This document shows positions 18,001 through 25,559 of a stretch of DNA of 64,000 bases, piece by piece. A model generated the notes under the pieces. The model worked only from the letters and a program-made list of their open reading frames with translations, made no database searches and was not told the origin of the DNA. Each line of letters starts with the position of its first letter. Within the stretch, counting starts at the first letter, position 1. The DNA is taken from contig JABXHM010000002.1 of assembly GCA_013373625.1 (NCBI GenBank), positions 52,624 through 116,623 on the forward strand, read 5' to 3'. The stretch comes from Alteromonadaceae bacterium. Lineage in GTDB: Bacteria > Pseudomonadota > Gammaproteobacteria > Enterobacterales > Alteromonadaceae. Position numbers and translations under genes: made by a program.

Positions 18001-18143
18001 ATTTAAACGTGAGTTTCAATGTGCAGAACCTCACCGATGAAGAGCAGAGTACAGAGATGGAAATTCTCGAAGATCGCTATGTGGAACGAGCGGTATTTAT
18101 TGCCGACAGACGTTTCAGTCTGCGGGTTGGATTTAACTTTTAA
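15012..18143 (+). CDS. TonB-dependent receptor, large carbohydrate-type
   Basis: A 1043-residue outer-membrane receptor. The ATG at 15012 is preferred: it has GGAGG upstream and starts a signal peptide ending at SMAQ (SILAVAIMSCSTASMAQ). An upstream in-frame ATG at 14856 would add 52 residues lacking signal features. A TonB-box-like EVIAVTGQR is followed by the plug (IPSTSLLEILERAPGVTMNR, IQVRGLTKSKTLINGRE, VTVYKASRADLIEGGVAGTV) and a long beta-barrel ending in F (RRFSLRVGFNF). The plug wording fits the Xanthomonas/Caulobacter-type receptors often linked to sugar uptake. Two halogenase-like genes follow within 55 nt, likely one operon. Confidence 0.92.
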   Translation: MPNSTIMEHNSSSVQDTPATGCSFPKFKLSILAVAIMSCSTASMAQTDESKEKEDTEDVEVIAVTGQRQSLESAIDLKRNADTIGDSIVLDEANKIPSTSLLEILERAPGVTMNRVRAGAEGSPDGYSFEGSGIQVRGLTKSKTLINGREVFSANGGSGLNWADVGPELLKAVTVYKASRADLIEGGVAGTVDLQTRKPFDFEGFKADASVTADYGDFSEKLTPAVSGMVSNRWDTDKGEFGVLVNLAYSKIASHDSNVIRPPYLATEYNGERVYAPAGLRLTEDQFERERTGYYAALQWKPSENLEFFHTTFISERESNRNSQIMTIEPGAPVGVLDGATFDDDIFVSGAISSANLTSGLPVAMNSSYTPGYSKTTDHSFGFDYQSDYWDLSGSYQYVKAESRSGKYSLGGAVINNIIETSLDFSGNLPTVSFGNPLSTDPADAGMSRINWLDMENEGDAHAFQLDGNYYLDHDFFKKVAVGARIADREESDSFVGTWWSATGRNWNGVPRAFVDTAPEGDFYLEEFSDFFKGEVEVPGAVWIGTDQVNSADQFERVYNTYTACGPDLYYQCSDPEVSTYLYGNPPNRSFDQMPSFYQTKHKTQSLYAMVGFESLGDSPWMNFTGNVGVRWVNYDIESMGNFAFNGGARYYANMADAEASVEAMGGLDNVAAWQAANEGEQPPLTRESVGFETDRAGELTKDYFLPSFNIKFEPAESWILRYAFTKTLTPPRYPDIRAQGVASVQTTENTINQELETLYPDQDVQIPALFAGYSNTSGNPFLEPEISLNHDVSVEWYPQKGTSVHLSLFHKTIENYITFNNFSVPGDEYFTEGRYPQTVLVGDDDGVYLDGPVQSRTNFNADADTIIQGFELGGRTYFDNLPDWLSGFGVDANVTYIDNESPDAFALDINGDELSVPVIGLSEWSYSATLLYDKGDLSARLAYNWRDRYLTTTNDSSTTMVYTDPFTGNDIQTGLPVYAAEIGRFDASVSYRFTDNLNVSFNVQNLTDEEQSTEMEILEDRYVERAVFIADRRFSLRVGFNF

Positions 18144-18197
18144 ACTGCCGGTTGAAGGTGTTTAATACAATAAGAGATTTAAAGAAGAGGTAAAAGA

Positions 18198-19757
18198 ATG
18201 ACCAAACGTGTTTTGATCGTTGGCGGCGGCACAGCCGGTTGGATTACTGCAGCCTATATGGCGCGGATGCTGGCAGCTGACACCGCTGGAGGCGTATCAA
18301 TCACGCTGGTCGAATCTGAAGAAATTGGTATCCTCGGCGTTGGCGAGGGTACCTTTCCTATTATTCGCAAAACAATGGGCCGAATAGGCCTGGATGAGAG
18401 CGACCTGATTAAACATGCGGATGCCACCTTTAAACAAGGTATTCGTTTTTTCAACTGGAGAAGGGCACCGTCTGAGGCCCCTGATGACTCCTATTTCCAT
18501 CCGTTCCAGGTAGCCTCTCAGCACACTGATATGGACTTACTTCCGTATTGGTTACTCGGAGAAGCCGGCGATATTCCCTGGTCGGAATGCTGTACGGTAC
18601 AGGAACGCGCCGTCGGCGATCACCTTGCACCAAAACTCATCATACACCCCAATTATGAAGCGCCACTAAACTATGCATATCATTTTGATGCAACTAAACT
18701 TGCCCGTTTGGTCATGCAGCGCGCAAAAGCGATGGGCGTTACGCGACTGATCGACACTATCGATGAAGTAAAGCTGGATAGCGATGGCGCTATCGATGCC
18801 GTTATCGGCCGCGAGCATGGCGAGCTAAAAGCCGATCTCTACATTGACTGCAGTGGTTTCAGAGCGCGCTTAATTGGCGAAGCGCTGGGGTCAGAGTTCA
18901 CATCGTATAAAAACGAGCTTTTCTGCGATCGCGCTGTTGCGCTGCAAGTCCCTTACGAGCAACCAGATGGTCCGATTCCTTCATGCACTTATACCACCGC
19001 CAAGGACGCTGGCTGGGTTTGGGATATTGGTTTACACGAGCGCCGTGGACTTGGCTATGTCTACTCATCAAAATATTGTGACGAGGAGACTGCGGTAGAA
19101 ACCCTCAAAGCACATATCGGCCCGGCAGCCGATAAGCTCGAACACCGATTGCTCAGGTTTGAACCCGGCTACCGTAAAACCCAGTGGCATAAAAACTGTG
19201 TTGGCATTGGTTTATCAGTTGGTTTTATAGAGCCTCTGGAAGCCACTGGTATCAGCTTTGCTGAAGTCGCAGCACTGATGCTGTGTAATTTGTTCCCGTG
19301 GTCTGGCGATTATGAGCGTTCGGCAGCACAGTTTAATGCAGCTATGAGTAAACGTTTTGATCATGTAAAAGATTTTATTAAGTTGCACTACTACCTTACC
19401 GAACGCAACGACACGCCTTTCTGGCGGGATAATCAGGATCCGGCTACCGCATCGGATTATTTAAAAGGCAAACTCGAGCAATGGCGGCACCGACCGCCGT
19501 CGTTTCTCGACATTGACGCCAGTCACGACATATTCGACGAAAACAGCTGGCAGTATATATTGTACGGCATGGGGTTTAAGACCGATGTGACGGCCAGAGC
19601 CGGTGCTTTGCGATATTATGACGATGCTCGCCAGGAATTTGCCAGTATTGCCAGGCAAAGTCAGAACGCCATCAATGCTGTCCCCTCCCATCGCGATCTA
19701 ATCAATGAAGTGTGCAAGAATGGTTTCAGACCGCAGCCCCGGAGACAAAGACGATAA
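18198..19757 (+). CDS. Tryptophan-halogenase-family flavoprotein, copy 1
   Basis: A 519-residue FAD-dependent halogenase-like protein. The FAD motif GGGTAGW is at residues 9-15. Lys79 in ATFKQGIRF matches the catalytic Lys79 of PrnA, and FIEPLEATGISF holds the Glu equivalent to PrnA Glu346. The halogenase signature WxWxIP appears as WVWDIG, so the Pro is missing. Genes of this family next to TonB receptors are widespread in marine bacteria, and most have no proven halogenating activity; a role in uptake or modification of the receptor's substrate is possible. It overlaps the next gene by 1 nt and needs a flavin reductase encoded elsewhere. Confidence 0.9.
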   Translation: MTKRVLIVGGGTAGWITAAYMARMLAADTAGGVSITLVESEEIGILGVGEGTFPIIRKTMGRIGLDESDLIKHADATFKQGIRFFNWRRAPSEAPDDSYFHPFQVASQHTDMDLLPYWLLGEAGDIPWSECCTVQERAVGDHLAPKLIIHPNYEAPLNYAYHFDATKLARLVMQRAKAMGVTRLIDTIDEVKLDSDGAIDAVIGREHGELKADLYIDCSGFRARLIGEALGSEFTSYKNELFCDRAVALQVPYEQPDGPIPSCTYTTAKDAGWVWDIGLHERRGLGYVYSSKYCDEETAVETLKAHIGPAADKLEHRLLRFEPGYRKTQWHKNCVGIGLSVGFIEPLEATGISFAEVAALMLCNLFPWSGDYERSAAQFNAAMSKRFDHVKDFIKLHYYLTERNDTPFWRDNQDPATASDYLKGKLEQWRHRPPSFLDIDASHDIFDENSWQYILYGMGFKTDVTARAGALRYYDDARQEFASIARQSQNAINAVPSHRDLINEVCKNGFRPQPRRQRR

Positions 19758-21307
19758 TGTCACGCTGTACCGCTCACGCTTCATCTAACACACCAGACGT
19801 TAATTCAGTCGTCATTGTCGGCGGTGGCACATCAGGCTGGATGTGCGCCGCAGCAATTGCTCGCATTGCACCACCGGATACCCGCATTACACTTATCGAG
19901 TCTGATGATATCGGGGTCATCGGCGTTGGCGAAGCCACCATCCCTACCCTGATGGAGTTCAATGACTTTCTGGGGTTGAAAGAGCAAGATGTTTTGCGCG
20001 AGTGTCAGGGCACCTTTAAATTAGGCATCGATTTTGTTGACTGGCTCGAAAAAGGTCAACGCTATTTTCACCCCTTCGGATTTTATGGCCGCGATACGCC
20101 GGAGTTTTCTTTTCACCAGTTATGGCTACGCTTAAAGTTTATGGCAGATACTGGCAATGTTGCCAGCGATACCGCCGGCGACATCAGTGACTATAACTTG
20201 TGTACGGTGGCGGCGCGCGCCGGACGCTTTGCTCCGCCCCAGGGTGGCGCAGATACTATATTGTCCACCATGCGTTACGCCTATCATCTTGACTCTGCCC
20301 GCTACGGACAGATGCTGCGACGTTATGCACAGCAACGCAATGTTGAACGCATAGAAGGCCTGGTGAGCACTGTTGAAACCGACCAAAACAGCGGTTTACT
20401 ATGCGGTGTCACCTTAGACAGTGGCCAGACAATTAGTGGCGATTTATTTATCGACTGCAGTGGTTTCAGGTCGCTGCTGATTGGCGATGCGATGAACAGC
20501 GAATTTATTGACTGGGCCCATTACCTGCCTTGTGACCGCGCTATAGCCATTCAAACGGCCATGAACGGTGAGCCTGTCCCTTATACTCGCGCTACCGCTG
20601 ATGATGCCGGCTGGCGCTGGCGTATACCGCTGCAAACAAGAATGGGTAACGGTCATGTGTACTGCAGTGAGTTTATGGATCAGAACGAAGCATTAGAACG
20701 CTTATTAGCAGGCACAGAGGGAGAACCTCTCACTGATCCCCTGCCACTTAAATTCAGAACCGGACACCGTAAAACTTTCTGGAATAAGAACTGTGTTGCG
20801 ATCGGGTTGGCCGGTGGTTTTATCGAACCGTTGGAATCCACCAGCATCCATCTCGCCCAAATGGGCATTCAGCGACTGGTCAATTTATGGCCGGGACGAG
20901 GCTGCAATCAATCTGAAATTGCTCAGTACAACCAGCTTATGACGGCTGACTACGAGCGTTTGCGTGATTTTATTGTACTGCACTATAACGCAACGAATCG
21001 AACAGATACGCCCTTTTGGCAGTACGTAAAAGAGATGCGGATTCCTGATAGCCTGGCAGCCAAACTGGATATTTTTAAAAGTAGCGGTCGCATCATTGCC
21101 TCGCCCGAGGATTTATTTACCCCCCATAGCTGGCTGGCGGTGATGTTAGGGCAAGGTGTTTCACCTCAGCGTTATGACAGGCTCGTGGAGCGGGTACCCC
21201 GGGAAGCGTTAATCAAAAACATGCAAATGTTGCGTACCGCAGTAATTAAAACGGCAGCGTCTCTGCCCACGCATCAGGACTACATTAACCGTTATTGTGC
21301 CAGTTGA
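19757..21307 (+). CDS. Tryptophan-halogenase-family flavoprotein, copy 2
   Basis: A 516-residue paralogue of the preceding protein. FAD motif GGGTSGW (residues 22-28), Lys88 in GTFKLGIDF at the catalytic-Lys position, intact WRWRIP signature, and FIEPLESTSIHL with the second key acidic residue. The ATG at 19757 overlaps the upstream stop (ATAATG); a start at 19712 would overlap by 45 nt. Copy 2 therefore keeps all hallmarks of a flavin halogenase while copy 1 has lost the signature Pro. Substrate unknown; tandem copies may act on different positions or form a hetero-oligomer (inference). Confidence 0.9.
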   Translation: MSRCTAHASSNTPDVNSVVIVGGGTSGWMCAAAIARIAPPDTRITLIESDDIGVIGVGEATIPTLMEFNDFLGLKEQDVLRECQGTFKLGIDFVDWLEKGQRYFHPFGFYGRDTPEFSFHQLWLRLKFMADTGNVASDTAGDISDYNLCTVAARAGRFAPPQGGADTILSTMRYAYHLDSARYGQMLRRYAQQRNVERIEGLVSTVETDQNSGLLCGVTLDSGQTISGDLFIDCSGFRSLLIGDAMNSEFIDWAHYLPCDRAIAIQTAMNGEPVPYTRATADDAGWRWRIPLQTRMGNGHVYCSEFMDQNEALERLLAGTEGEPLTDPLPLKFRTGHRKTFWNKNCVAIGLAGGFIEPLESTSIHLAQMGIQRLVNLWPGRGCNQSEIAQYNQLMTADYERLRDFIVLHYNATNRTDTPFWQYVKEMRIPDSLAAKLDIFKSSGRIIASPEDLFTPHSWLAVMLGQGVSPQRYDRLVERVPREALIKNMQMLRTAVIKTAASLPTHQDYINRYCAS

Positions 21308-21486
21308 TGCCCGGATAAACATTGTACGAGTTCATCATTTACTTGTGCTGAGTATTTGTGTCGGTATGCATGACTGGAAGAGCCAGACACACTGACCTGC
21401 TCTAAGCAAGCAATCTGATCTGTTGCTTGACCAGACACGCCAAAACGATGCACTATTAGCGTCATAAAAAGTGCGAAAAGAATAAT

Positions 21487-21936
21487 ATGGACATTACCAG
21501 ACTCATCACCTTACCCAAATTGTCGTTACGCTGCGCACTGTGGCTAATTGCCGGATTGCTGTTTACTTATACCCTAATTGTTTTATACACCAAACATGAG
21601 TTCAGCTTGCTGCTCATAATAGCGATTGTCAACCTGGTTTTAATACCTAATATTTTAGAACGGTCTGCACAACATCAATTAAATCAACACATAGAAAGGC
21701 CTGAAGCCTATGTCCGATTTGAGAATGACACCATGTTTGTGGGTAATACTGGTATTGAATTGGCCAAAATTAATAAAGTAGCACTTGAAGTAGTTAACGA
21801 GCGTTGTTATTTTTCACTGCCTTTTAACCCGACGTCTCCGGGCCAGTGCCCGGCATTTACCTTTGCCGCCAGTCAGCGGCCGGCATTTCAGCAATATTTG
21901 CGCTCTCATATGAAGGACGTCGAAATACTTGTTTGA
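21487..21936 (+). CDS. Membrane protein with small soluble C-terminal domain, unknown
   Basis: A 149-residue protein with two predicted membrane segments (about residues 15-35 ALWLIAGLLFTYTLIVLY and 40-57 LLLIIAIVNLVLIPNIL). A roughly 85-residue soluble part follows whose pattern (YVRFENDTMFVG, INKVALEVVNERCYFSL) recalls small PH-like or YcxB-like domains without certainty. It starts 179 nt after the halogenases with its own AAAAGAAT leader. Convergent with the GNAT gene. Confidence 0.55.
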   Translation: MDITRLITLPKLSLRCALWLIAGLLFTYTLIVLYTKHEFSLLLIIAIVNLVLIPNILERSAQHQLNQHIERPEAYVRFENDTMFVGNTGIELAKINKVALEVVNERCYFSLPFNPTSPGQCPAFTFAASQRPAFQQYLRSHMKDVEILV

Positions 21937-21981
21937 TATCAAACTCTTATTACTTTGTTGGGCGGCATGTTTAGCTTCACG

Positions 21982-22620
21982 TTATGGACGCGGTCTGAAC
22001 ATCACTAAACCTTGTTTAGTGGTAATGTCAACTTGCGCCACCTTTTGATAAAAGCCATCAGAAAAGAAACTTTCGTACTTGGGCACAGTAACAAACACGC
22101 CCACCCCCTCGGAATCCCTGTGCTCAAGCAACACACTGTCAATGGCGCGCATTAGCAAGTGGCCAAGTCCATGAGACTGGTGATCAGGGTGCACAGCGAT
22201 AAATGACAATAAATGGTATTTTTCGGCCGGCATAGCAGCGCGAATTTTTTCTTCTTTCTCAAGCATCTGCCGGGTGCCGTAATATCCCGTTGTGAGCAAC
22301 ATTTTTAATCGCCAGTGCCAGTAACGGCCTGCACCTGCGGCATTGTCCGGACCAGTCAAACAGGCCACCGCAAGTAGTCGCCCTTCGTCAAACAGGCCAA
22401 TGATTGGCTGATCGGCTTCCCAAAACGCACTGAGTTCTTCACGAATAGCAGAGCGCAAGCGCGACTCATACCCCTCTTTCTCGCTTTGAAAGATCTCCAA
22501 AAATATAGGATCATCGTGGTAAGCATTATAGATAATTGACGCTGCAACTTTTAAATCTTCGGCAGAGAGATAGGCAGCTCTGATGTTATCGAGGTTTTGT
22601 TGTAATTCTGCTTGTACCAT
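21982..22620 (-). CDS. GNAT-family N-acetyltransferase
   Basis: A 212-residue acetyl-CoA-dependent acyltransferase. The acetyl-CoA-binding core is visible as LLSFIAVHPDHQSHGLGHLLMRAI (a Q/RxxGxG/A-type loop, QSHGLG), with VFVTVPKYESFFSDGFYQKV near the end. The start at 22620 is chosen because AGGAAG lies 6 nt upstream; an in-frame ATG at 22710 would add 30 residues of no family character. Substrate unknown. Confidence 0.85.
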   Translation of the reverse strand: MVQAELQQNLDNIRAAYLSAEDLKVAASIIYNAYHDDPIFLEIFQSEKEGYESRLRSAIREELSAFWEADQPIIGLFDEGRLLAVACLTGPDNAAGAGRYWHWRLKMLLTTGYYGTRQMLEKEEKIRAAMPAEKYHLLSFIAVHPDHQSHGLGHLLMRAIDSVLLEHRDSEGVGVFVTVPKYESFFSDGFYQKVAQVDITTKQGLVMFRPRP

Positions 22621-23031
22621 TGTCTGCTTCCTGGTTATTGGACTGTACTGTTTACCATGCGAGTACACAGAACAGCGCGCCATATCTGTCTTATGATCAA
22701 CCTCATTCATTGAATTACTCTGACCAGTAACGCGTCATCCGAACTCAATATATGCGTGTCAACAATAAGGGCCAAACGCTAACACCGACTATAAAAACAC
22801 TATTGTTCCGATAACCCACTCTAGCGGAAAAACAGCACCGTTGTAAACAAAATGTTAACCTACACTGACAACGCATAATTTCGCCACCTGAATCGATCTG
22901 CGGTAGCGGCTGTAAATAATGGCTCATGTAGCGCTCATGGACAACGCAGTCATGAGTTGTAGAATATTTAAGCAGCGATGACTTTCTGATGGGATTGTAT
23001 TGAAAAGCAAAGATTTAGTGGCTGGAGGGGC
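22621..23031. other. Gene-free stretch between GNAT and DUF3192 genes
   Basis: No supportable gene. It should contain the GNAT promoter on the minus strand. Nothing else recognised. Confidence 0.45.
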
Positions 23032-23059
23032 AAAAAGGCAGCCAATGGGCTACCTTTTT
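23032..23059 (-). terminator. Terminator of the DUF3192 lipoprotein gene
   Basis: AAAAAGGCAGCC / GGCTACCTTTTT with one mismatch and a 4-nt loop, about 25 nt after the stop codon of the minus-strand gene. A- and T-runs on both sides make it potentially bidirectional. Confidence 0.7.
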
Positions 23060-23082
23060 TGTCTGCCAGGGATTTGAACTTT

Positions 23083-23445
23083 TTAGATGTTTCGAAGCGC
23101 TTCGTCACCCCAGCCAATCAAACGATCATTTTTAAATACAAGCGGCGTACATTCATCTTTTGTTGTCACACCATCATCTTCTGTGCGTTGCGTACGATAG
23201 TACAAAATACGATAAACGCTATCTCCGCCACCTACCATCTCATTAAAGTCTGCCACGCCCATTTTACGGGTAACATCTTCGTAATGAGTATTAAGTTCCA
23301 GACGTGCAATATGCTTACGATTATTATACTCGCGCTGCTCCCAGTCTGACTGATACTGCTCTCGCTCATCACCACCAACAGAAATCACACAACCGGATAA
23401 TAACAGTGGTGCCACCAGCGCAGTACAAAGCATGAGTTTTTTCAT
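23083..23445 (-). CDS. DUF3192-family lipoprotein
   Basis: A 120-residue protein with a signal peptide and lipobox LSGC (Cys19). The mature part has the DUF3192 pattern (YNNRKHIARLELNTHYEDV, ILYYRTQRTEDDGVTTKDECTPL, GWGDEAL). The function of the family is unknown; the fold is likely SmpA/OmlA-like. A second member of the family (27043-27417) lies 3.6 kb away with a membrane anchor instead of a lipobox. A terminator follows. Confidence 0.8.
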   Translation of the reverse strand: MKKLMLCTALVAPLLLSGCVISVGGDEREQYQSDWEQREYNNRKHIARLELNTHYEDVTRKMGVADFNEMVGGGDSVYRILYYRTQRTEDDGVTTKDECTPLVFKNDRLIGWGDEALRNI

Positions 23446-23642
23446 ATGAAATTCCTTAAAACAAATTTTATTAGTTATTTATGTTAGACAGGCTATCAAG
23501 AATGAGGCCAATTATAAGCTATTGATTTATAAGAGCTGAGCAAATATTAGACTTGGCTTAAAAACTAAATATAGGTATATTCAGCGAACTATTCGTTTTT
23601 TTGACCAGCATGAAAATACTGGTTTATTATCAGGACGCAACG

Positions 23643-23927
23643 ATGTCTGCAACAGAACAACACACCACACTCGTGAAGATATGCCACACGCTCGCTGCAG
23701 AGGGGCAAACACCCGGCGTAGGCCTGCTACGGGGTAAAGCCCCGTTTAAAGTCAGTGTATTAGATGCCATTGAAGCGATCAAAACCTTTAATCAACAACA
23801 TCAGTCAACACCCGCCAGCCATGATATTAGCGACAAAGAAAAAATCGCCCGGTTGGAAAAACGCGTAACGCAATTAGAAGATGCGTTGGCGGTCATTGAG
23901 AGCCGATTAGCTAAATGGGGCGCTTAG
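23643..23927 (+). CDS. Small coiled-coil protein with possible DNA-binding N-terminus
   Basis: A 94-residue protein. The N-terminal half (TLVKICHTLAAEGQTPGVGLLRGKAPFKVSV) resembles the helix-turn-helix pattern of KfrA-type N-terminal domains. The C-terminal part is a coiled coil (KIARLEKRVTQLEDALAVIESRL). The ATG at 23643 has AGGA 7 nt upstream; an earlier ATG (23610) lacks one. Its stop overlaps the convergent syd gene by 4 nt. Function unknown. Confidence 0.6.
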   Translation: MSATEQHTTLVKICHTLAAEGQTPGVGLLRGKAPFKVSVLDAIEAIKTFNQQHQSTPASHDISDKEKIARLEKRVTQLEDALAVIESRLAKWGA

Positions 23928-24481
23928 CAAATCACCAGGGGCGGTGTCAGGCCGTCTAAAAAGCTGGCTAAATCGGGAGCTAAACATCGTTGCGGTATTT
24001 TTCCTACCTGCTCAAGCACTACTTCGCCAGAGGCATTGTCAACAGACAGGATAAAGTCTTCCTCGTCGGTAAGCCCAAAAAACAATGTCAGCGGCTGTTT
24101 GAGCCGCTGTTTCATTAATAAGTGGCCAATCAGGTTTTCTTGTAAGCGCGCAAAGTCATCCTCACTGCATACCTGCAACAACTCACAGTCCCCTTGCTCA
24201 GCGCATACTTGCAAGTTGAAGCTCCAGTAAGTGGTAAAGAACTTGCAAAACTGTTCGTTGAGGGTGATGTCCAGGGCATTTTCGATGTTAGCGAAGCTTT
24301 GTTCAACGCTCATCAAAACCGGCTGCCACTGACACGGCTGTCCGGCTTCAACAGTCGATGTGTAGCACGGTGAGCTTAAATCAGGGTCGAACTCAGTGGT
24401 CATTAACTGAGGCTGGGTCGCAGCAGCACTTTGAAGCTCATGCATCAGCTTGTGCAATGATTTTTGTACTATATTCTCCAT
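23924..24481 (-). CDS. syd: SecY-interacting protein Syd
   Basis: A 185-residue cytosolic protein of the Syd family (E. coli Syd 181 residues). It binds SecY and is proposed to check assembly of the translocon. Family features are the start MENIVQKSLHKLMHE, DPDLSSPCYTS and the late FFGLTDEEDFILSVDNASGEVV. The ATG at 24481 is preferred with GGAA upstream; an ATG at 24520 adds 13 residues. It is divergent from queF, with ppnN beyond, the same neighbourhood as in enterobacteria. Confidence 0.88.
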   Translation of the reverse strand: MENIVQKSLHKLMHELQSAAATQPQLMTTEFDPDLSSPCYTSTVEAGQPCQWQPVLMSVEQSFANIENALDITLNEQFCKFFTTYWSFNLQVCAEQGDCELLQVCSEDDFARLQENLIGHLLMKQRLKQPLTLFFGLTDEEDFILSVDNASGEVVLEQVGKIPQRCLAPDLASFLDGLTPPLVIC

Positions 24482-24607
24482 TGCGTTTCCATATTGGTTA
24501 TACTTATCAACTATAATCAAGAATTGAGCTTACAGAGAATACCACATCAGCTCGTGTAATCTCTGCTCCGCGTTGACTATGTTAAAAAATTAACTCGAAA
24601 AGGCCGT

Positions 24608-25453
24608 ATGACAAACAACCAATCTTCTTCTACAACGCTGCCTGCCAACCTCACTTTAGGTCAAAAGGTAGACTACGTTGAACAGTATACGCCGACATTA
24701 TTACAAGCCGTTCCGCGCGAAATCAGCCGTGCACAAATTGGTGTCAGTTTGCCGTTGCCTTTTCAGGGCATGGATATATGGAATGGCTATGAACTGTCCT
24801 GGCTGAATTCAAAAGGCAAACCTCAGGTTGCTATATTGCAGTGTTTTGTGCCTGTTACGTCGCCCAATCTGATTGAATCCAAGTCGTTTAAACTGTATTT
24901 AAACAGCTTTAATCAAAGTCATTTTCAATCAGGCGATAACGTACTCAGACATATCACTGCCGACCTTTCAGCCTGCGCAGGCGCTGCCGTTGAGGCAAAA
25001 CTCGTAACGCCCCAAGCGTTTACACAGCTCACTATTGCTGATCTGGAAGGTGTGGTTATTGATGATCTCGATATTAGTGTCGAGCATTATCAACCAACAC
25101 CAGAATTACTCACTTGCGAGTCAGAACAAGTGGTAGAGGAAAGCCTGGTAAGCCACTTACTCAAGTCAAACTGTTTAATTACCAGCCAGCCCGATTGGGC
25201 CAGTATACAGATCCGCTACCAGGGTGCGAAGATTGATCATAAGGGGTTATTGGCTTACCTGATTTCATTTCGGCAACATAATGAATTTCACGAACAATGC
25301 ATTGAGCGGATTTACTGTGACCTGATGGCTCGCTGTAATCCCCAAAAACTTGCAGTGTATGCCCGCTATACTCGACGCGGCGGTCTAGATATAAACCCGC
25401 TGCGCACAAACTTTGCAGTGGATCTGGTTAATGAGCGGATGGCCAGACAATAG
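24608..25453 (+). CDS. queF: NADPH-dependent 7-cyano-7-deazaguanine reductase QueF
   Basis: A 281-residue enzyme reducing preQ0 nitrile to the preQ1 amine in queuosine biosynthesis; the size fits the long, two-domain QueF type. The QueF motif ESKSFKLYLNSFNQS lies in the N-terminal half. The catalytic Cys189 (LKSNCLITSQPDW) and the Asp of QPDW are present. The window also encodes QueA and Tgt, which insert and complete the base, though in a separate cluster. Confidence 0.95.
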   Translation: MTNNQSSSTTLPANLTLGQKVDYVEQYTPTLLQAVPREISRAQIGVSLPLPFQGMDIWNGYELSWLNSKGKPQVAILQCFVPVTSPNLIESKSFKLYLNSFNQSHFQSGDNVLRHITADLSACAGAAVEAKLVTPQAFTQLTIADLEGVVIDDLDISVEHYQPTPELLTCESEQVVEESLVSHLLKSNCLITSQPDWASIQIRYQGAKIDHKGLLAYLISFRQHNEFHEQCIERIYCDLMARCNPQKLAVYARYTRRGGLDINPLRTNFAVDLVNERMARQ

Positions 25454-25460
25454 AAAGCCC

Positions 25461-25559
25461 ATGACAACCCAAGCCAGCGCATTTGAACGCGCAGATCAAT
25501 GCTTATACCAGGCTAAATCAGATGGTCGTAATAAAATTGTTGTACAGGACCAAATATGA
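25461..25559 (+). pseudogene. Orphan C-terminal tail of a GGDEF domain
   Basis: A 32-codon frame reads ...FERADQCLYQAKSDGRNKIV... then stop. This matches the last helix-strand of diguanylate cyclase GGDEF domains (ADxALYxAKxxGRN). No GGDEF core lies upstream: queF occupies that DNA in another frame and ends 7 nt before. The stop overlaps the ppnN ATG (ATATGA). It is best read as a leftover of a deleted or recombined cyclase gene now forming the queF-ppnN spacer; translation of the short peptide cannot be excluded. Confidence 0.7.
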
